A stretch of 64,000 nucleotides of DNA from Streptomyces sp. NBC_01485 (GCF_036227125.1 NZ_CP109435.1:7688001-7752000), one strand, 5' to 3'. Counted from the first letter of the stretch, positions 1 through 9,024 are shown. A program made the numbers and translations. The notes: generated from the sequence alone by a model not told the origin.

Positions 1-2
1 GG

Positions 3-728
3 CTGCTGCTCGCCGTCGCGGTCGTCCTGGGCGCCGCCACCTACGTCGTGGAGAAGCGCACCGAGCGGCGCGGCGAGGTCCCTCTGCTGCCGCCGTCCCT
101 GCTCCGCCTGCCGTCGATGTCCCGCGGGCTGACCATGGTGTTCGCCTTCAGCGTCGGCTTCGGCGCCTTCATGTTCGTCTTCGCCCTCACCGTCCAGAAC
201 GGCCTGCACGCCGACGCCCTGCACAGCGGGCTGGCGATCCTGCCGATGGCCCTGCTCTTCTTCGCCGGTTCGCTGGTCGCGCCCCGCCTGATCACACGGT
301 TCGGCCGGGCGGCGCTGTCCGTCGGTGCCGTCGTCCAGCTCGCCGGACTGGTCTCACTGGTGGCGGTCCTGCTCCAAAACTGGCCGCACGTCAGCCTGTG
401 GGCGATGGCCGTACCGCTCGCCCTGGTCGGTGCCGGACAGTCGATGCTGTTCGCCGGCCTGTTCCGCAGCGTGCTCGCCGACGTCCCCACCCACCTGGCC
501 GGCATCGGCAGCGGAGTGCTGATCACCCTCCAGCAGAGCGGACTCGCTCTCGGCGTGGCCACCCTCGGCACCCTCTACCTGGTCCGGGCGCCGCGCAACG
601 TCGCCCACGCGTTCGCCGGAGTCGAGTACGTGCAGATGGGCATCGTCGCCCTCCTCGCGGTCGGCGCCGCCGCCCTGCCGCGCTTCACCAAGGTCACGTC
701 GGCCGCCACTCCCGTCGTCGACGCCTGA
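3..728 (+). CDS. MFS transporter, C-terminal part
   Basis: The frame is already open at the window edge and stops at 728, so the true start lies upstream and about 241 residues are visible. The visible part is almost entirely hydrophobic, with roughly six membrane segments and short charged loops (for example PRLITRFGR). The later segment GSGVLITLQQSGLALGVA is typical of the drug/proton antiporters of the EmrB/QacA (DHA2) group, so an efflux role is likely; the substrate cannot be read. Only 28 bp separate it from cydA and no terminator is visible between them, so read-through into the cyd operon is possible. Confidence 0.8.
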   Translation: MLLAVAVVLGAATYVVEKRTERRGEVPLLPPSLLRLPSMSRGLTMVFAFSVGFGAFMFVFALTVQNGLHADALHSGLAILPMALLFFAGSLVAPRLITRFGRAALSVGAVVQLAGLVSLVAVLLQNWPHVSLWAMAVPLALVGAGQSMLFAGLFRSVLADVPTHLAGIGSGVLITLQQSGLALGVATLGTLYLVRAPRNVAHAFAGVEYVQMGIVALLAVGAAALPRFTKVTSAATPVVDA

Positions 729-756
729 AATCCGACCCTCTCCCAAGGGAGCTGTG

Positions 757-2157
757 ATGAGTCTTCTCGACTTGTCGCGATGGCAGTTCGCCATCACCGT
801 CATGTTCCACATGACCTTCCCGGCGATCACTGTCGGACTCTCGATCTTCCTGTCGGTCGTCTACGGCCTGTACTGGCGTACCGGCAGGGCGGTCTACCTC
901 CAGATGTTCCGGTTCTGGCGGCGCGTCTTCGCCGTCGGCTTCGCGATCGGCGTGGTCGCAGGCGCTGTCATCACCTTCCAGATGGGCCTCAACTGGGGCG
1001 TGTACGGAGCCAGGACGGGCCCGGTCATCGGGCCGATCATCGGCATGGAGGTCGTGACGGCCTTCTTCGTCGAGGCCGGCTTCATCGGCGTCCTGCTCTA
1101 CGGGGACGGCCGTGTGCGCAAAGGCACGATGTTCCTGTCCACCGTCATGGTGTCCGTGGGCACCGTCCTGTCGTCCACGTGGATCATCGCGGCGAACTCG
1201 TGGATGCAGACGCCCGCCGGATTCAAGGTCGTCCACGGCCGGTTCGAGCCCACGGACTGGACGCACGTCATCTTCAACCCGTCGTTCATCTGGCGCTGGC
1301 CGCACATGCTGGCCGCCGTGCTGATCTCGGCGGCGTTCTTCGTCGCCGGGATCTCGGCCTGGTACCTGGTGAAGGGACGCGCGAAGGGCTTCGCCCGCCG
1401 CTCGATGTCGATCGCGATCGGGATCGCTGCGCTGGTGATGCCCGTTCAGCTCTACCTCGGTGACAACGTGGCCGGGCATGAACTGCCCCGTCAGCTCTCC
1501 AAGTTGGAGGCGATCGAAGGCAACTGGGACAACGGAGACACCGGCTTCGTCCTCTTCTCCGTCCCCGACCAGCAAGCCGCGCGGAACATCGCCGAACTCG
1601 ACATTCCCTGCCTTGGCAGCTACATCGCCAAGGACCTCACCTGCAAGACGGCCATGCCCGGTCTGAAGCTCACCCCGGCTGCCGACCGGCCGGACATGGC
1701 CGCGACCTTCTGGGGCTTCCGCGTCATGTTCCTGGCGGCCGTGCTGATGTTCGGTACGACGTTCGCCGCCACGGTCCTGCGCGTGCGCAACCGCCTGTGG
1801 ACCGCGCGCCGCTTCCACCGGTTCGTCCTCTGGACGACACCGGCGGGGATTCTGGCCGTCCTCGGGGGCTGGGTCACCGCCGAAGCGGGACGGCAGCCGT
1901 GGATCGTCTTCGGGCAACTCCGCACCTCGGCCGCGGTGTCCCGCCTGGCGCCCGGTGAAGTCCTGTTCTCGGTGATCGGTTTCTCCGTGCTCTACCTGAT
2001 CATGCTGGTGGCGTACGTCGCCTACATCGTCCGCACCATGCGCATCGGCCCGGAACGCGACGACCCGCGACACGAACCTCCACCGCGGGACCTGCCGGAC
2101 AACGGCCTCGCCGAGGACGGCATACCGCTCGGCTCCCGGGAGGTGGCGGCGCGATGA
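757..2157 (+). CDS. cydA: Cytochrome bd quinol oxidase subunit I
   Basis: Membrane subunit carrying haems b558, b595 and d and the quinol site; it oxidises quinol and reduces O2 to water. The protein is 466 aa from the ATG at 757 (AAGGGAG just upstream; a GTG at 754 is the alternative). Visible landmarks are the early axial His18 (VMFHMTFP), His183 in WPHMLAAV, and the GRQPW quinol-site motif at residues 378-382. The length fits the short Q-loop class of actinobacteria. The stop overlaps the cydB start (ATGA at 2154). No Rex-type operator was seen upstream. Confidence 0.95.
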   Translation: MSLLDLSRWQFAITVMFHMTFPAITVGLSIFLSVVYGLYWRTGRAVYLQMFRFWRRVFAVGFAIGVVAGAVITFQMGLNWGVYGARTGPVIGPIIGMEVVTAFFVEAGFIGVLLYGDGRVRKGTMFLSTVMVSVGTVLSSTWIIAANSWMQTPAGFKVVHGRFEPTDWTHVIFNPSFIWRWPHMLAAVLISAAFFVAGISAWYLVKGRAKGFARRSMSIAIGIAALVMPVQLYLGDNVAGHELPRQLSKLEAIEGNWDNGDTGFVLFSVPDQQAARNIAELDIPCLGSYIAKDLTCKTAMPGLKLTPAADRPDMAATFWGFRVMFLAAVLMFGTTFAATVLRVRNRLWTARRFHRFVLWTTPAGILAVLGGWVTAEAGRQPWIVFGQLRTSAAVSRLAPGEVLFSVIGFSVLYLIMLVAYVAYIVRTMRIGPERDDPRHEPPPRDLPDNGLAEDGIPLGSREVAAR

Positions 2158-3164
2158 CCATCACCCTCTGGGCGGCGACCGTACTCGTCTGCCTTCTGAT
2201 GTACGTCGTGCTGGACGGTTACGACCTCGGAGTCGGCGTCGCCACCCTCTTCGAACGCGACCCCGCACACCGGCGGCACATGCTGGAGTCGGTCGCGGTG
2301 GGCTGGGACGGCAACGAGACCTGGCTCGTCCTGCTCGGCGTCGCACTCTGGGCGGGCTTCCCCCTGGCCTTCGGCACGATCCTGCCGCACGCCTACCTAC
2401 CGGTGACCGTGGTGCTGTTCTCCCTCGTCGTGCGAGGCGTGAGCGTCGAGATGGCGTCCCAGGCGCCGCCTGCTCCCCGCTGGACGACCGCCTTCGGCGT
2501 GGCGTCTCTGCTGGCCTCGTTCGGGCAGGGCTTCGCCCTGGGGACGCTGACCTCGGCAGTGCATCTGCAAGGCGACGACGTGTACACCGGGTCGGCCTTC
2601 GGGGCCTTCAGCTGGTTCTGCGTGCTGTCGGGGCTCACCGTCACGGCCGCGTACACCGCTCTCGGCTACGCCCACACCAAGCACAAGGCGACCGGACGGC
2701 TGTGCATGTCGGCGGCGCGACGGGGTGCGGTCGCCACGGCGATCGCCGGGGCCCTGCTCATCCTCGTCCTGGTCACCGTCGACACCACGGCGGCACCGCT
2801 GAACCTCGACAGCCCGGGGCGCACCGCCGCCTTCGTCGGCCTGCTGCTGTTCGCCGCCGGGGGAGGGGCCACCGCGCTCGTCACGTTCCCGTGGAAGCGG
2901 CGGTCAGGGACGGCGGACGCACTGCCGCTCGGCGGGCTCGTGGTCGCCACGGTGTCCGTTTTCCTCGCGCTCGGCGTGGCCCGCTACCCGGTGCTCGTAC
3001 CGCCGGGTCTCACCGTCGACAGTGCGGCCGGCCCGCACTCCACGATGGTCTTCATCCTCGTGGGCATCGGCCTGAACATGCCGCTGGCGCTGGCCTACAA
3101 CGTGTTCGCTCACCGGGCCTTCGCAGGAAAGTTCGCCACCGGACCCACAGGAGCACGCCCATGA
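2154..3164 (+). CDS. cydB: Cytochrome bd quinol oxidase subunit II
   Basis: Second membrane subunit of the bd oxidase, 336 aa with about eight membrane segments. The conserved N-terminal stretch LDGYDLGVG and the loop WDGNETWLVLLG with the following GFPLAFGTILPHAYLP are diagnostic of CydB. It starts within the stop of cydA (ATGA) and ends in an ATGA overlap with a small membrane-protein gene at 3161, so all are translated from one message. The C-terminus is hydrophobic with a short basic tail (residues after AHRAFAGKF). Confidence 0.95.
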   Translation: MTITLWAATVLVCLLMYVVLDGYDLGVGVATLFERDPAHRRHMLESVAVGWDGNETWLVLLGVALWAGFPLAFGTILPHAYLPVTVVLFSLVVRGVSVEMASQAPPAPRWTTAFGVASLLASFGQGFALGTLTSAVHLQGDDVYTGSAFGAFSWFCVLSGLTVTAAYTALGYAHTKHKATGRLCMSAARRGAVATAIAGALLILVLVTVDTTAAPLNLDSPGRTAAFVGLLLFAAGGGATALVTFPWKRRSGTADALPLGGLVVATVSVFLALGVARYPVLVPPGLTVDSAAGPHSTMVFILVGIGLNMPLALAYNVFAHRAFAGKFATGPTGARP

Positions 3165-3406
3165 CCACCCGGGACTCCGGCCACGCGTCGGCGCTGCCCA
3201 CGCCGTTCCGTGTCGTGCTGCGGCTGCTCGCCGCCGTCGTCTGGACTGTGCTGGGCCTGCTCGCCTACTTCGTCTGCCAGGGGATGTTCGGTGGCTACGC
3301 GCAGATCCACTCGCAGCTGCTGACCACCCTGGGCATGATCGCCATCGCTCTGGCCGGTGGCATCGCGTGGATCGTCGACGAGCGGCGCCCTCATGACGAC
3401 GAATGA
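3161..3406 (+). CDS. 81-aa two-helix membrane protein inside the cyd operon
   Basis: A short gene whose ATG overlaps the cydB stop (ATGA) and whose stop lies inside the first codons of cydD, so it is translationally coupled on both sides. The 81-aa product has a short polar N-terminus, two membrane helices (about residues 22-42 and 49-71) joined by a short loop containing GMFGGYAQIHSQ, and an acidic tail ERRPHDDE. Proteobacterial bd oxidases carry one-helix accessory subunits (CydX, CydH); this one has two helices and no sequence likeness that I can recognise, so an accessory or assembly role is inferred only from position, size and membrane nature. Confidence 0.75.
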   Translation: MTTRDSGHASALPTPFRVVLRLLAAVVWTVLGLLAYFVCQGMFGGYAQIHSQLLTTLGMIAIALAGGIAWIVDERRPHDDE

Positions 3407-5096
3407 GATGTACGAGAAGAGTGAGCACGACGACGCCCGGCTCACCGGGTGCGCGGCGCCGGGGCGGCACTGGTTCGGCCTGTCGGGCACCCTCCGGACA
3501 CTGGAGACGCTGCTCACGATCGCCCGCTGGGGCGCCCTGGCCTGGACGGCCCAGGCTGTGCTGGATCGAGCCGCGGTGCGTGAGACGCGGGGGCTCGTGG
3601 CGTTCGCCGTCACGGGCATGCTGGCGGTGGGCGCCGACTGGACGGCCGACACGCTCGCCGACCGGGGCGCACGTGCCGTCGCGACCGGCCTGCGGCGGCA
3701 GTTGACGGGCGCTCTGCTGCCGACCGCCGGGCGGATCAGCGAGACCGGCCCGGCCGAGGCCGCGTGGGCGATGGTCGATCTGGCCGACGACGTCGCCGAC
3801 TTCCACGCGCAGGCCGCACCCCTGCGCCGGTCGGCACCGCTGTCCATGCTCGCCGTGCTGGCGGTCACGGCCGCCGTGCACTGGCCGGCTGCCATCGTGC
3901 TCGTCCTGACCACCGCCCTGCTGCCCCTCAACATGCGCCTCGCGGGACTGTTCGCCCAGCACGGCGCGGACCGGCAGGCGGCCGCGACCCGGCACCTGAA
4001 CGCCGTCGTCCTCGACAGCTTCCGCGGCCTGCGGACGCTGCGCGAGCTCGGCGCGGTCGGCCGGCGCGGCCGGACCCTGACGACGGCCGCCGAGCAGCTG
4101 AACAAGGCGACGATGAGCGTGCTGCGGTGCGCCTTCCTGTCGGGGCTGGTCATGGACGTGGTCATCACGTTCTCCATCGCGGTGAACGCCACCTACATCG
4201 GCCTGTCGCTCCTCGGCTACGCACAGGTGCCGCACGCACCACGGCTCGACCTGTTCACCGGTCTGCTGGTGCTGCTCGTGTGTCCGATGTACTTCGCCCC
4301 CGTGCGCGCCCGGGCCGCCGCCTTCCACCAGCGGGAGCGTGCGACGAACGCGGCCGGTGTCATCCGCGACATCGTCAAGGACACGCCCGCCCAGGTGACC
4401 CACCGGGCCCGTCCGCAGTCGGCCGAGCCGGTCGGTGTGTCGCTGACAGCAGTCCGCTTCCGGTACGGCGGAGCCGACCAGGACACCATCAGAGCCGACG
4501 CCGACTTCGCGCCGGGCACCTGGACCGTGATCACCGGTGTCTCGGGTTCGGGCAAGAGCACGCTGCTGTCGTTGATCGGCGGTCTGCGGCGGCCGTCGGC
4601 CGGCGAGGTCCGGTGGCGGACCTCGTCCGTACGGCGGGAGCCGACGCTCGGTGGATGCGCCTGGGTCGGACAGCGGACGGTGCTGCTCGACGCGACCGTC
4701 CGCGACAACATCCGCCTCGGCCTCCCGGCCGCCACCGAGCAGCAGATCCTGCGGGCCGTCGACGCCGCCGGGCTGAACGCCGTGGTCGAGGGCCTCCCCG
4801 AGGGACTGAACACCCGGCTCGGCGAGGGCGGTCGGGGTGTGTCGACCGGTGAGGCCCGCCGGATCGCCATCGCCCGCGCCTTTCTGCGCGGAGCCCGGCT
4901 CTGGCTGCTGGACGAGCCGACCGCCCACCTCGACGCGGACAGCGAACGCGAGGTCGTGGAGGCCCTCAGGCGAGCCACCGACGGCTGTACGGTCGTCATC
5001 GCCACCCACTCCTTCACACCGGCCGCCGCGGCCGACACCGTGCTCACGATCGACGACGGCCTCCTGCGCGCCGCGAGGCCGGTGAACGCGCGATGA
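3393..5096 (+). CDS. cydD: Thiol-reductant ABC exporter half, CydD type
   Basis: About 567 aa: membrane domain over residues 30-330, then an ABC ATPase with Walker A GVSGSGKST at about residue 382, signature VSTGEARR, Walker B LWLLDEPT and switch His in IATHS. CydDC exports glutathione or cysteine to the periplasm and is needed to assemble cytochrome bd. The signature reads STGEA rather than the usual SGGQ, a mild departure. I chose ATG 3393, which overlaps the previous gene; ATG 3408 is possible. The stop overlaps cydC (ATGA). From memory, S. coelicolor has CydD and CydC fused in one protein; here they are separate. Confidence 0.85.
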   Translation: MTTNEMYEKSEHDDARLTGCAAPGRHWFGLSGTLRTLETLLTIARWGALAWTAQAVLDRAAVRETRGLVAFAVTGMLAVGADWTADTLADRGARAVATGLRRQLTGALLPTAGRISETGPAEAAWAMVDLADDVADFHAQAAPLRRSAPLSMLAVLAVTAAVHWPAAIVLVLTTALLPLNMRLAGLFAQHGADRQAAATRHLNAVVLDSFRGLRTLRELGAVGRRGRTLTTAAEQLNKATMSVLRCAFLSGLVMDVVITFSIAVNATYIGLSLLGYAQVPHAPRLDLFTGLLVLLVCPMYFAPVRARAAAFHQRERATNAAGVIRDIVKDTPAQVTHRARPQSAEPVGVSLTAVRFRYGGADQDTIRADADFAPGTWTVITGVSGSGKSTLLSLIGGLRRPSAGEVRWRTSSVRREPTLGGCAWVGQRTVLLDATVRDNIRLGLPAATEQQILRAVDAAGLNAVVEGLPEGLNTRLGEGGRGVSTGEARRIAIARAFLRGARLWLLDEPTAHLDADSEREVVEALRRATDGCTVVIATHSFTPAAAADTVLTIDDGLLRAARPVNAR

Positions 5097-6679
5097 GCAG
5101 CAGCCGTCGCCCGAACGTCCGTCGTCGGCGGGGGAGTTCCCTTGCGGCCGGCGGGCTGGTGATCGCGGTCGTCGCCGAACTGTCCTCCGCCGGACTGCTC
5201 GGTCTGTCGGGCTGGTTCATCAGCGCCTGCGCCGTCGCCGGGGCGGCAGCCTTCAGCTCCTTCTCCTACCTCGCCCCGAGCGGCGGTGTGCGTGCCTTCG
5301 CCCTGGCACGCGTCGCCGGCAACTACAGCAAGCGTCTGGTGCTGCACGCGGCCGCCCTGCGCCGGGTCGCCGGCGCTCGGGCCGCTCTCTTCGACCGCGC
5401 CGTGGCCACCGACCGGGCACAGACGGACGGCCTGTGGTCGGGTGAGCTGCTCGACCGCAGCATGGCCGACGCCGACAGCGCGGGGATGGCACTGATCGAG
5501 TCCACGACCCCCGTCACCGTCACCGCCGTACTGACCGTCGGCGCTGTCCTCGCCGTCGCGGCGTCCACGTCCGTCGTGCCGGCAGCCGTACTCGCGGCCG
5601 GCGTCGTCCTCATTGCGTCGATCGCCCACCGTGCCCCCGGCACTGCCCGCGAAGCCGAGCAGACCACCCGAACCCGCAAGGCGCTGCGCGCCGAACTCGT
5701 CACCGCCGTCGACGCATGGACCGAGATGGCCTCGCTCGGCGCCGCCGAGCAGCTCGCGGCGCGTACGACAGCGCGGTTCACCCGACTCGACACCGCTCGG
5801 GAAACGGCCGGTCGGCGCCGGCACCGGACGAAGGTGGCCAACGGCCTGATCGGCACAGCCACGCTGACCGCCACAGCCGCCACCGGCAGCGCACCGGATG
5901 TCCCCACGTTCGTGTTCGTCGCCCTGCTGTCCCTCGGCGTGCTGGCCCAGGCCGAACAGCTGACGACCGCAGCCGAAGCCCGAGCCATCGCGAAGGCCGC
6001 ACACCGCAGGCTCACGGCAGGCGTGCCGCTCACCGCGAGCGATCCCACTGTTCCGGAGATGCGGTCATGGTCCACCGAGCAGGGCATCGGCTTCGCCGGA
6101 TACCCCCTTCCGCCGATGGCCCTCCGGCCGGGGCGCCTCCTCGGTGTCACTGTCGCCCGAGGCGCGATGCTCGTCGTCACCGGCCGCTCCGGCAGCGGCA
6201 AGAGCACCCTGCTCCGAGCCCTCGCCTCATCGCTGCGGCAAGCAACCGAAGGCCGCGGAGGCCGGCCCGCCGTCGTGGCCGTCGCCGCCGACGACCACCT
6301 CTTCACCGGCACACTCGGCTCCAACTGGCGCCTCGCCGAAGCCGCCCTGACCGACGACGAGATCGACGAACGCCTCGCCCAACTGCGGTTGAACGACAGC
6401 GGACTGACCGCCCGAACCCCCGTCGGCCCCGGCGGCAGGCAGCTCTCCGGCGGTGAACTCCGCCGGGTCTACCTGGGCCGGGCCCTGGCCCGCCACCCGC
6501 ACGTCCTGATCGTCGACGAACCGACCACGGGCCTGGACCACCGAACCGCCCGACACGTACTGGGCATCCTCACCAACCTGCCCGACACCACCGTCGTCAT
6601 CGCCCTGCACGCCGTACCGGCATGTCTCGAGCCGGCCGGGCAGGTGACGCAACTGCCGCTCGACCACAGGGGACCGTGA
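5093..6679 (+). CDS. cydC: Thiol-reductant ABC exporter half, CydC type
   Basis: The 528-aa partner of CydD. The N-terminal membrane domain includes SSAGLLGLSGWFISACAV, a stretch very typical of CydC. The ATPase has Walker A GRSGSGKST at about residue 364, signature LSGGELRR, Walker B VLIVDEPTTGLD and an H-loop His in ALHA. With CydD it would form the heterodimeric exporter needed for bd oxidase maturation. It starts inside the cydD stop codon (ATGA) and is the last clear gene of the operon. The linker between the membrane and ATPase domains is short. Confidence 0.88.
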   Translation: MSSSRRPNVRRRRGSSLAAGGLVIAVVAELSSAGLLGLSGWFISACAVAGAAAFSSFSYLAPSGGVRAFALARVAGNYSKRLVLHAAALRRVAGARAALFDRAVATDRAQTDGLWSGELLDRSMADADSAGMALIESTTPVTVTAVLTVGAVLAVAASTSVVPAAVLAAGVVLIASIAHRAPGTAREAEQTTRTRKALRAELVTAVDAWTEMASLGAAEQLAARTTARFTRLDTARETAGRRRHRTKVANGLIGTATLTATAATGSAPDVPTFVFVALLSLGVLAQAEQLTTAAEARAIAKAAHRRLTAGVPLTASDPTVPEMRSWSTEQGIGFAGYPLPPMALRPGRLLGVTVARGAMLVVTGRSGSGKSTLLRALASSLRQATEGRGGRPAVVAVAADDHLFTGTLGSNWRLAEAALTDDEIDERLAQLRLNDSGLTARTPVGPGGRQLSGGELRRVYLGRALARHPHVLIVDEPTTGLDHRTARHVLGILTNLPDTTVVIALHAVPACLEPAGQVTQLPLDHRGP

Positions 6680-6703
6680 ATTCCGTACCTCCCAGGAGGC
6701 ACC

Positions 6704-6925
6704 ATGACCACAGCACAACTCCGCGATGTGCTCGCCGACAGCCGTTGCGGGCGGCCGAACGCGACGCAGGCCGAGGCGGAGCTCCAAGCCGTCCCGGTGG
6801 GGCTCGTCCGGGCGGGTCGGCGTGATCACTTGGCAGGATATAGGGGGCAAACGGTCGAGGGTGGGACGGGCGAGGCCCGGCCGGAGGGGGCGTTGCGGAC
6901 AGCCGGTGTCCGCATGCCCCGTTAG
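6704..6925 (+). CDS. Small ORF with a perfect ribosome-binding site, unknown
   Basis: A 73-codon frame preceded by AGGAGG (6694-6699) at ideal spacing from ATG 6704, 24 bp after the cydC stop. The first 20 or so residues (MTTAQLRDVLADSRCGRP) read like a normal protein start, but the rest is rich in G, R and A and resembles no family I know. It may be a truncated relic whose start signals survive, or a genuine small protein. Its TAG stop overlaps the putative -10 element of the next gene. Confidence 0.4.
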   Translation: MTTAQLRDVLADSRCGRPNATQAEAELQAVPVGLVRAGRRDHLAGYRGQTVEGGTGEARPEGALRTAGVRMPR

Positions 6926-6935
6926 CTTGCGGTGC

Positions 6936-8045
6936 ATGACGAAGACGACGCCCCCGGCGGCCCCCGTGCTCGGCGCCCGCGCCCTCAACCGTGCCACCCT
7001 CGACCGGCAACTGTTGCTGCGTCCCTCGTCGCTGTCGGCCGGGGCCGCCGTGCGGCACCTGCTCGGGCTGCAGGCGCAGAACGTCAAGCCGCCGTACTAC
7101 GCGCTCGCCGCCCGCCTCGACGGCTTCGTCCCGCAGGAGCTGTCGGCGCCGATGGCGGACCGTGAGGTCGTCCGGATCGTGAGCATGCGCTCCACCATCC
7201 ACACCCACACCGCCGACGACTGCCTGACCCTGCGGCCGTTCGTCCAGCCTGCCCGCGACCGTGAGCTGACGTACTTCCGCAAGGGGCTCACCGGAGTCGA
7301 TCTCGACCGGCTCGCCGTCCTCGCCCGTGACCTGGTCGAGGCCGAGCCGCGCACCATGAAGCAGTTGCGTGAGGCCCTCTCCGCCGAGTGGCCCGACGCC
7401 GATCCCCAGTCCCTCGCGGTCGCCGCCCGGTGCAGGCTGCCCCTCGTCCAGGTCACCCCGCGCGGGCTGTGGGGCAGGAGCGGGCAGGTCGCGCTGACCA
7501 CCGCCGAGCACTGGCTCGGCCGGCCCGCCGAACCGGCCCCCGCCGCGGACGCCGTCGTCCTGCGCTACCTGGCCGCCTTCGGTCCGGCCTCCGTCAAGGA
7601 CATGCAGGCCTGGGCCGGCCTGACCCGGCTGCGCGAGGCCTTCGGACGCCTCCGCCCGCACCTGCTCACCTTCCGGGACGAGCACGGCGTCGAACTCTTC
7701 GACCTCCCCGACGCCCCGCGCCCCGACCCCGAGACCCCGGCCCCGCCCCGGTTCCTCCCCGAGTTCGACAACCTCCTCCTCTCCCACGCCGACCGCACCC
7801 GGGTCGTCCCACCCGAGTACTGGGGCCGCAGTTGGCAGGGCAACCAGGCCTACCGCACGCTCCTCGTCGACGGCTTCCTGGCCGGCCTGTGGAAGCTGGA
7901 TCAGGACGCCCTCGTCATCGAGCCCTTCGCCCGCCTCACCAAGGCCCAGCAGGCGGACGTGACCCGAGAGGCCGAACGCATGCTGGCCACGATGCACCCA
8001 CAGCAGCCCCACGACATCCGCTTCGGCACGGTCGTGCGCCCCTGA
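6936..8045 (+). CDS. AlkZ/YcaQ-like winged-helix DNA-binding protein
   Basis: 369 aa. The opening region with LLGLQAQNVKPPYYALAARL, the repeated winged-helix units and the C-terminal part with FLPEFDNLLLSHADR are characteristic of the winged-helix (HTH_42) family that includes DNA glycosylase AlkZ, which removes alkylated or cross-linked bases. Actinobacterial members are mostly uncharacterised. The ATG lies 7-8 bp after TAGCTT (6923-6928) with no ribosome-binding site, which suggests a leaderless transcript. It stands alone and is convergent with the trypsin gene. Confidence 0.85.
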   Translation: MTKTTPPAAPVLGARALNRATLDRQLLLRPSSLSAGAAVRHLLGLQAQNVKPPYYALAARLDGFVPQELSAPMADREVVRIVSMRSTIHTHTADDCLTLRPFVQPARDRELTYFRKGLTGVDLDRLAVLARDLVEAEPRTMKQLREALSAEWPDADPQSLAVAARCRLPLVQVTPRGLWGRSGQVALTTAEHWLGRPAEPAPAADAVVLRYLAAFGPASVKDMQAWAGLTRLREAFGRLRPHLLTFRDEHGVELFDLPDAPRPDPETPAPPRFLPEFDNLLLSHADRTRVVPPEYWGRSWQGNQAYRTLLVDGFLAGLWKLDQDALVIEPFARLTKAQQADVTREAERMLATMHPQQPHDIRFGTVVRP

Positions 8046-8089
8046 CGGGCCGGCCCCCACCCATGAATGAGAAGCCCCCACCGACAGCA

Positions 8090-8121
8090 AGCCCCACAGA
8101 CAAGAAGCCCCACAGACAAGA
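8090..8121. repeat. Two tandem copies of a 16-bp repeat
   Basis: AGCCCCACAGACAAGA is present twice without a gap at 8090-8105 and 8106-8121. It leads straight into the hairpin at 8122, and its AGCCCC start matches the first bases of the hairpin arm, so it probably arose by local slippage at the terminator. Confidence 0.9.
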
Positions 8122-8148
8122 AGCCCCCACCCGTGAGAGGTGGGGGCT
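8122..8148. terminator. Hairpin terminator between convergent genes
   Basis: Perfect 10-bp stem AGCCCCCACC / GGTGGGGGCT (8122-8131 with 8139-8148) and a 7-nt loop. It lies between the stops of the winged-helix gene (+) and the trypsin gene (-) and can serve both. There is no U-tract, as is usual in Streptomyces. Confidence 0.8.
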
Positions 8149-8155
8149 GGATAGA

Positions 8156-8192
8156 GGGCGCTGCGGGCCGCTCGTGGAGGCTCGCAGCGCCC
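8156..8192. terminator. Second hairpin downstream of the trypsin gene
   Basis: 10-bp perfect stem GGGCGCTGCG / CGCAGCGCCC (8156-8165 with 8183-8192) and a 17-nt loop, 40 bp beyond the trypsin stop. With the hairpin at 8122 it makes a double terminator. Confidence 0.7.
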
Positions 8193-8232
8193 CCTGGTAT
8201 TTCCCTGAGGGGTGCTCAGGAGTTCTTGTGGG

Positions 8233-9024
8233 CTACGAGTTGACCTGTGCGGTCACCACGCTGGAGAAGGTGGTCAGCCGGGTGTAGACACCCGGGAAAC
8301 CGGCCTGCGCGCAGCCTTCGCCCCAAGAAGTGATCCCTGCCAGGACGCCCCCGATGAGCAGGGGACCGCCGCTGTCGCCCTGGCAGGTGTCTGTGCCACC
8401 GGACGTGAGTCCGGCGCAAACCATGTCGGACTGGACGAAGTCCGTTTTGTAGGAGCTCTTGCAGCTGGCGTCGGACACGATCGGGACGGTCGCGGTCCGC
8501 AGCTGGTTGGAGGAGCTGCCGTTCTCCGAGGTCGCGCCCCAGCCGAGGATGCGGGCGGTGGTGCCGGCCGCGTACACGCTGGTCTGGGACGAGGAGACGT
8601 ACGACGCCGTGGTGTACGGCATCGCGGTCGAGAGGGTCAGGACGGCCAGGTCGTCGCCCTTGGTGGCGGTCGTGTAGTCCGGGTTGACCCAGATCTTGCT
8701 GACCCGGCTGACCGTGCCGTTGGTGCCGCTGAGGTTCGTGCGTCCACCGACGACACGCACGCCGCTCGCGGTCTCGTCGACCATGCAGTGGGCGGCCGTG
8801 ACCACCTTGGTCGGCGAGACGAGAGTGCCGCCGCAGAACTGGTTCTGCGAGGCGTCCGTGATCTGCATCATGAACGGGTACGCGGTCGTCGTGGTCGTCG
8901 TGCCACCGACGATCGGCTGCGGCGCTGCGACAGCGGTGGGGGCGCTGAGCAGAGCGGTCGCCGCCGCGGCGGCGGTCGCCACCACTACGGCGGCGGTCTT
9001 CTTGGCACGGTTGAGCCCGAACAT
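8233..9024 (-). CDS. Secreted trypsin-like serine protease
   Basis: 263 aa with a signal peptide (basic MFGLNRAKK, then an Ala-rich core) and a very short propeptide ending before IVGG, the usual N-terminus of active S1 proteases. The catalytic triad is in TAAHC (His), DDLAVL (Asp) and GDSGGP (Ser). The Asp six residues before the Ser (GTDTCQGDSGGP) gives trypsin-type cleavage after Arg or Lys, and six Cys can form the three disulphides seen in Streptomyces trypsins. AAGGAGA precedes the ATG at 9024. Its own promoter with repeated upstream motifs lies at 9132-9282; the LAL regulator gene is next upstream on the same strand. Confidence 0.93.
   Translation of the reverse strand: MFGLNRAKKTAAVVVATAAAAATALLSAPTAVAAPQPIVGGTTTTTTAYPFMMQITDASQNQFCGGTLVSPTKVVTAAHCMVDETASGVRVVGGRTNLSGTNGTVSRVSKIWVNPDYTTATKGDDLAVLTLSTAMPYTTASYVSSSQTSVYAAGTTARILGWGATSENGSSSNQLRTATVPIVSDASCKSSYKTDFVQSDMVCAGLTSGGTDTCQGDSGGPLLIGGVLAGITSWGEGCAQAGFPGVYTRLTTFSSVVTAQVNS

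Noticed and set aside
729..756. Rex operator before cydA
   Set aside because: The short gap has no TGTGAAC/GTTCACA-type site; control, if any, would be upstream of the window or of the MFS gene.
2904..5009. Long minus-strand open frame of 701 codons antisense to cydB-cydD
   Set aside because: High GC keeps the antisense frame open; composition is Gly/Arg/Asp-rich with no domain, and the plus-strand genes are certain.
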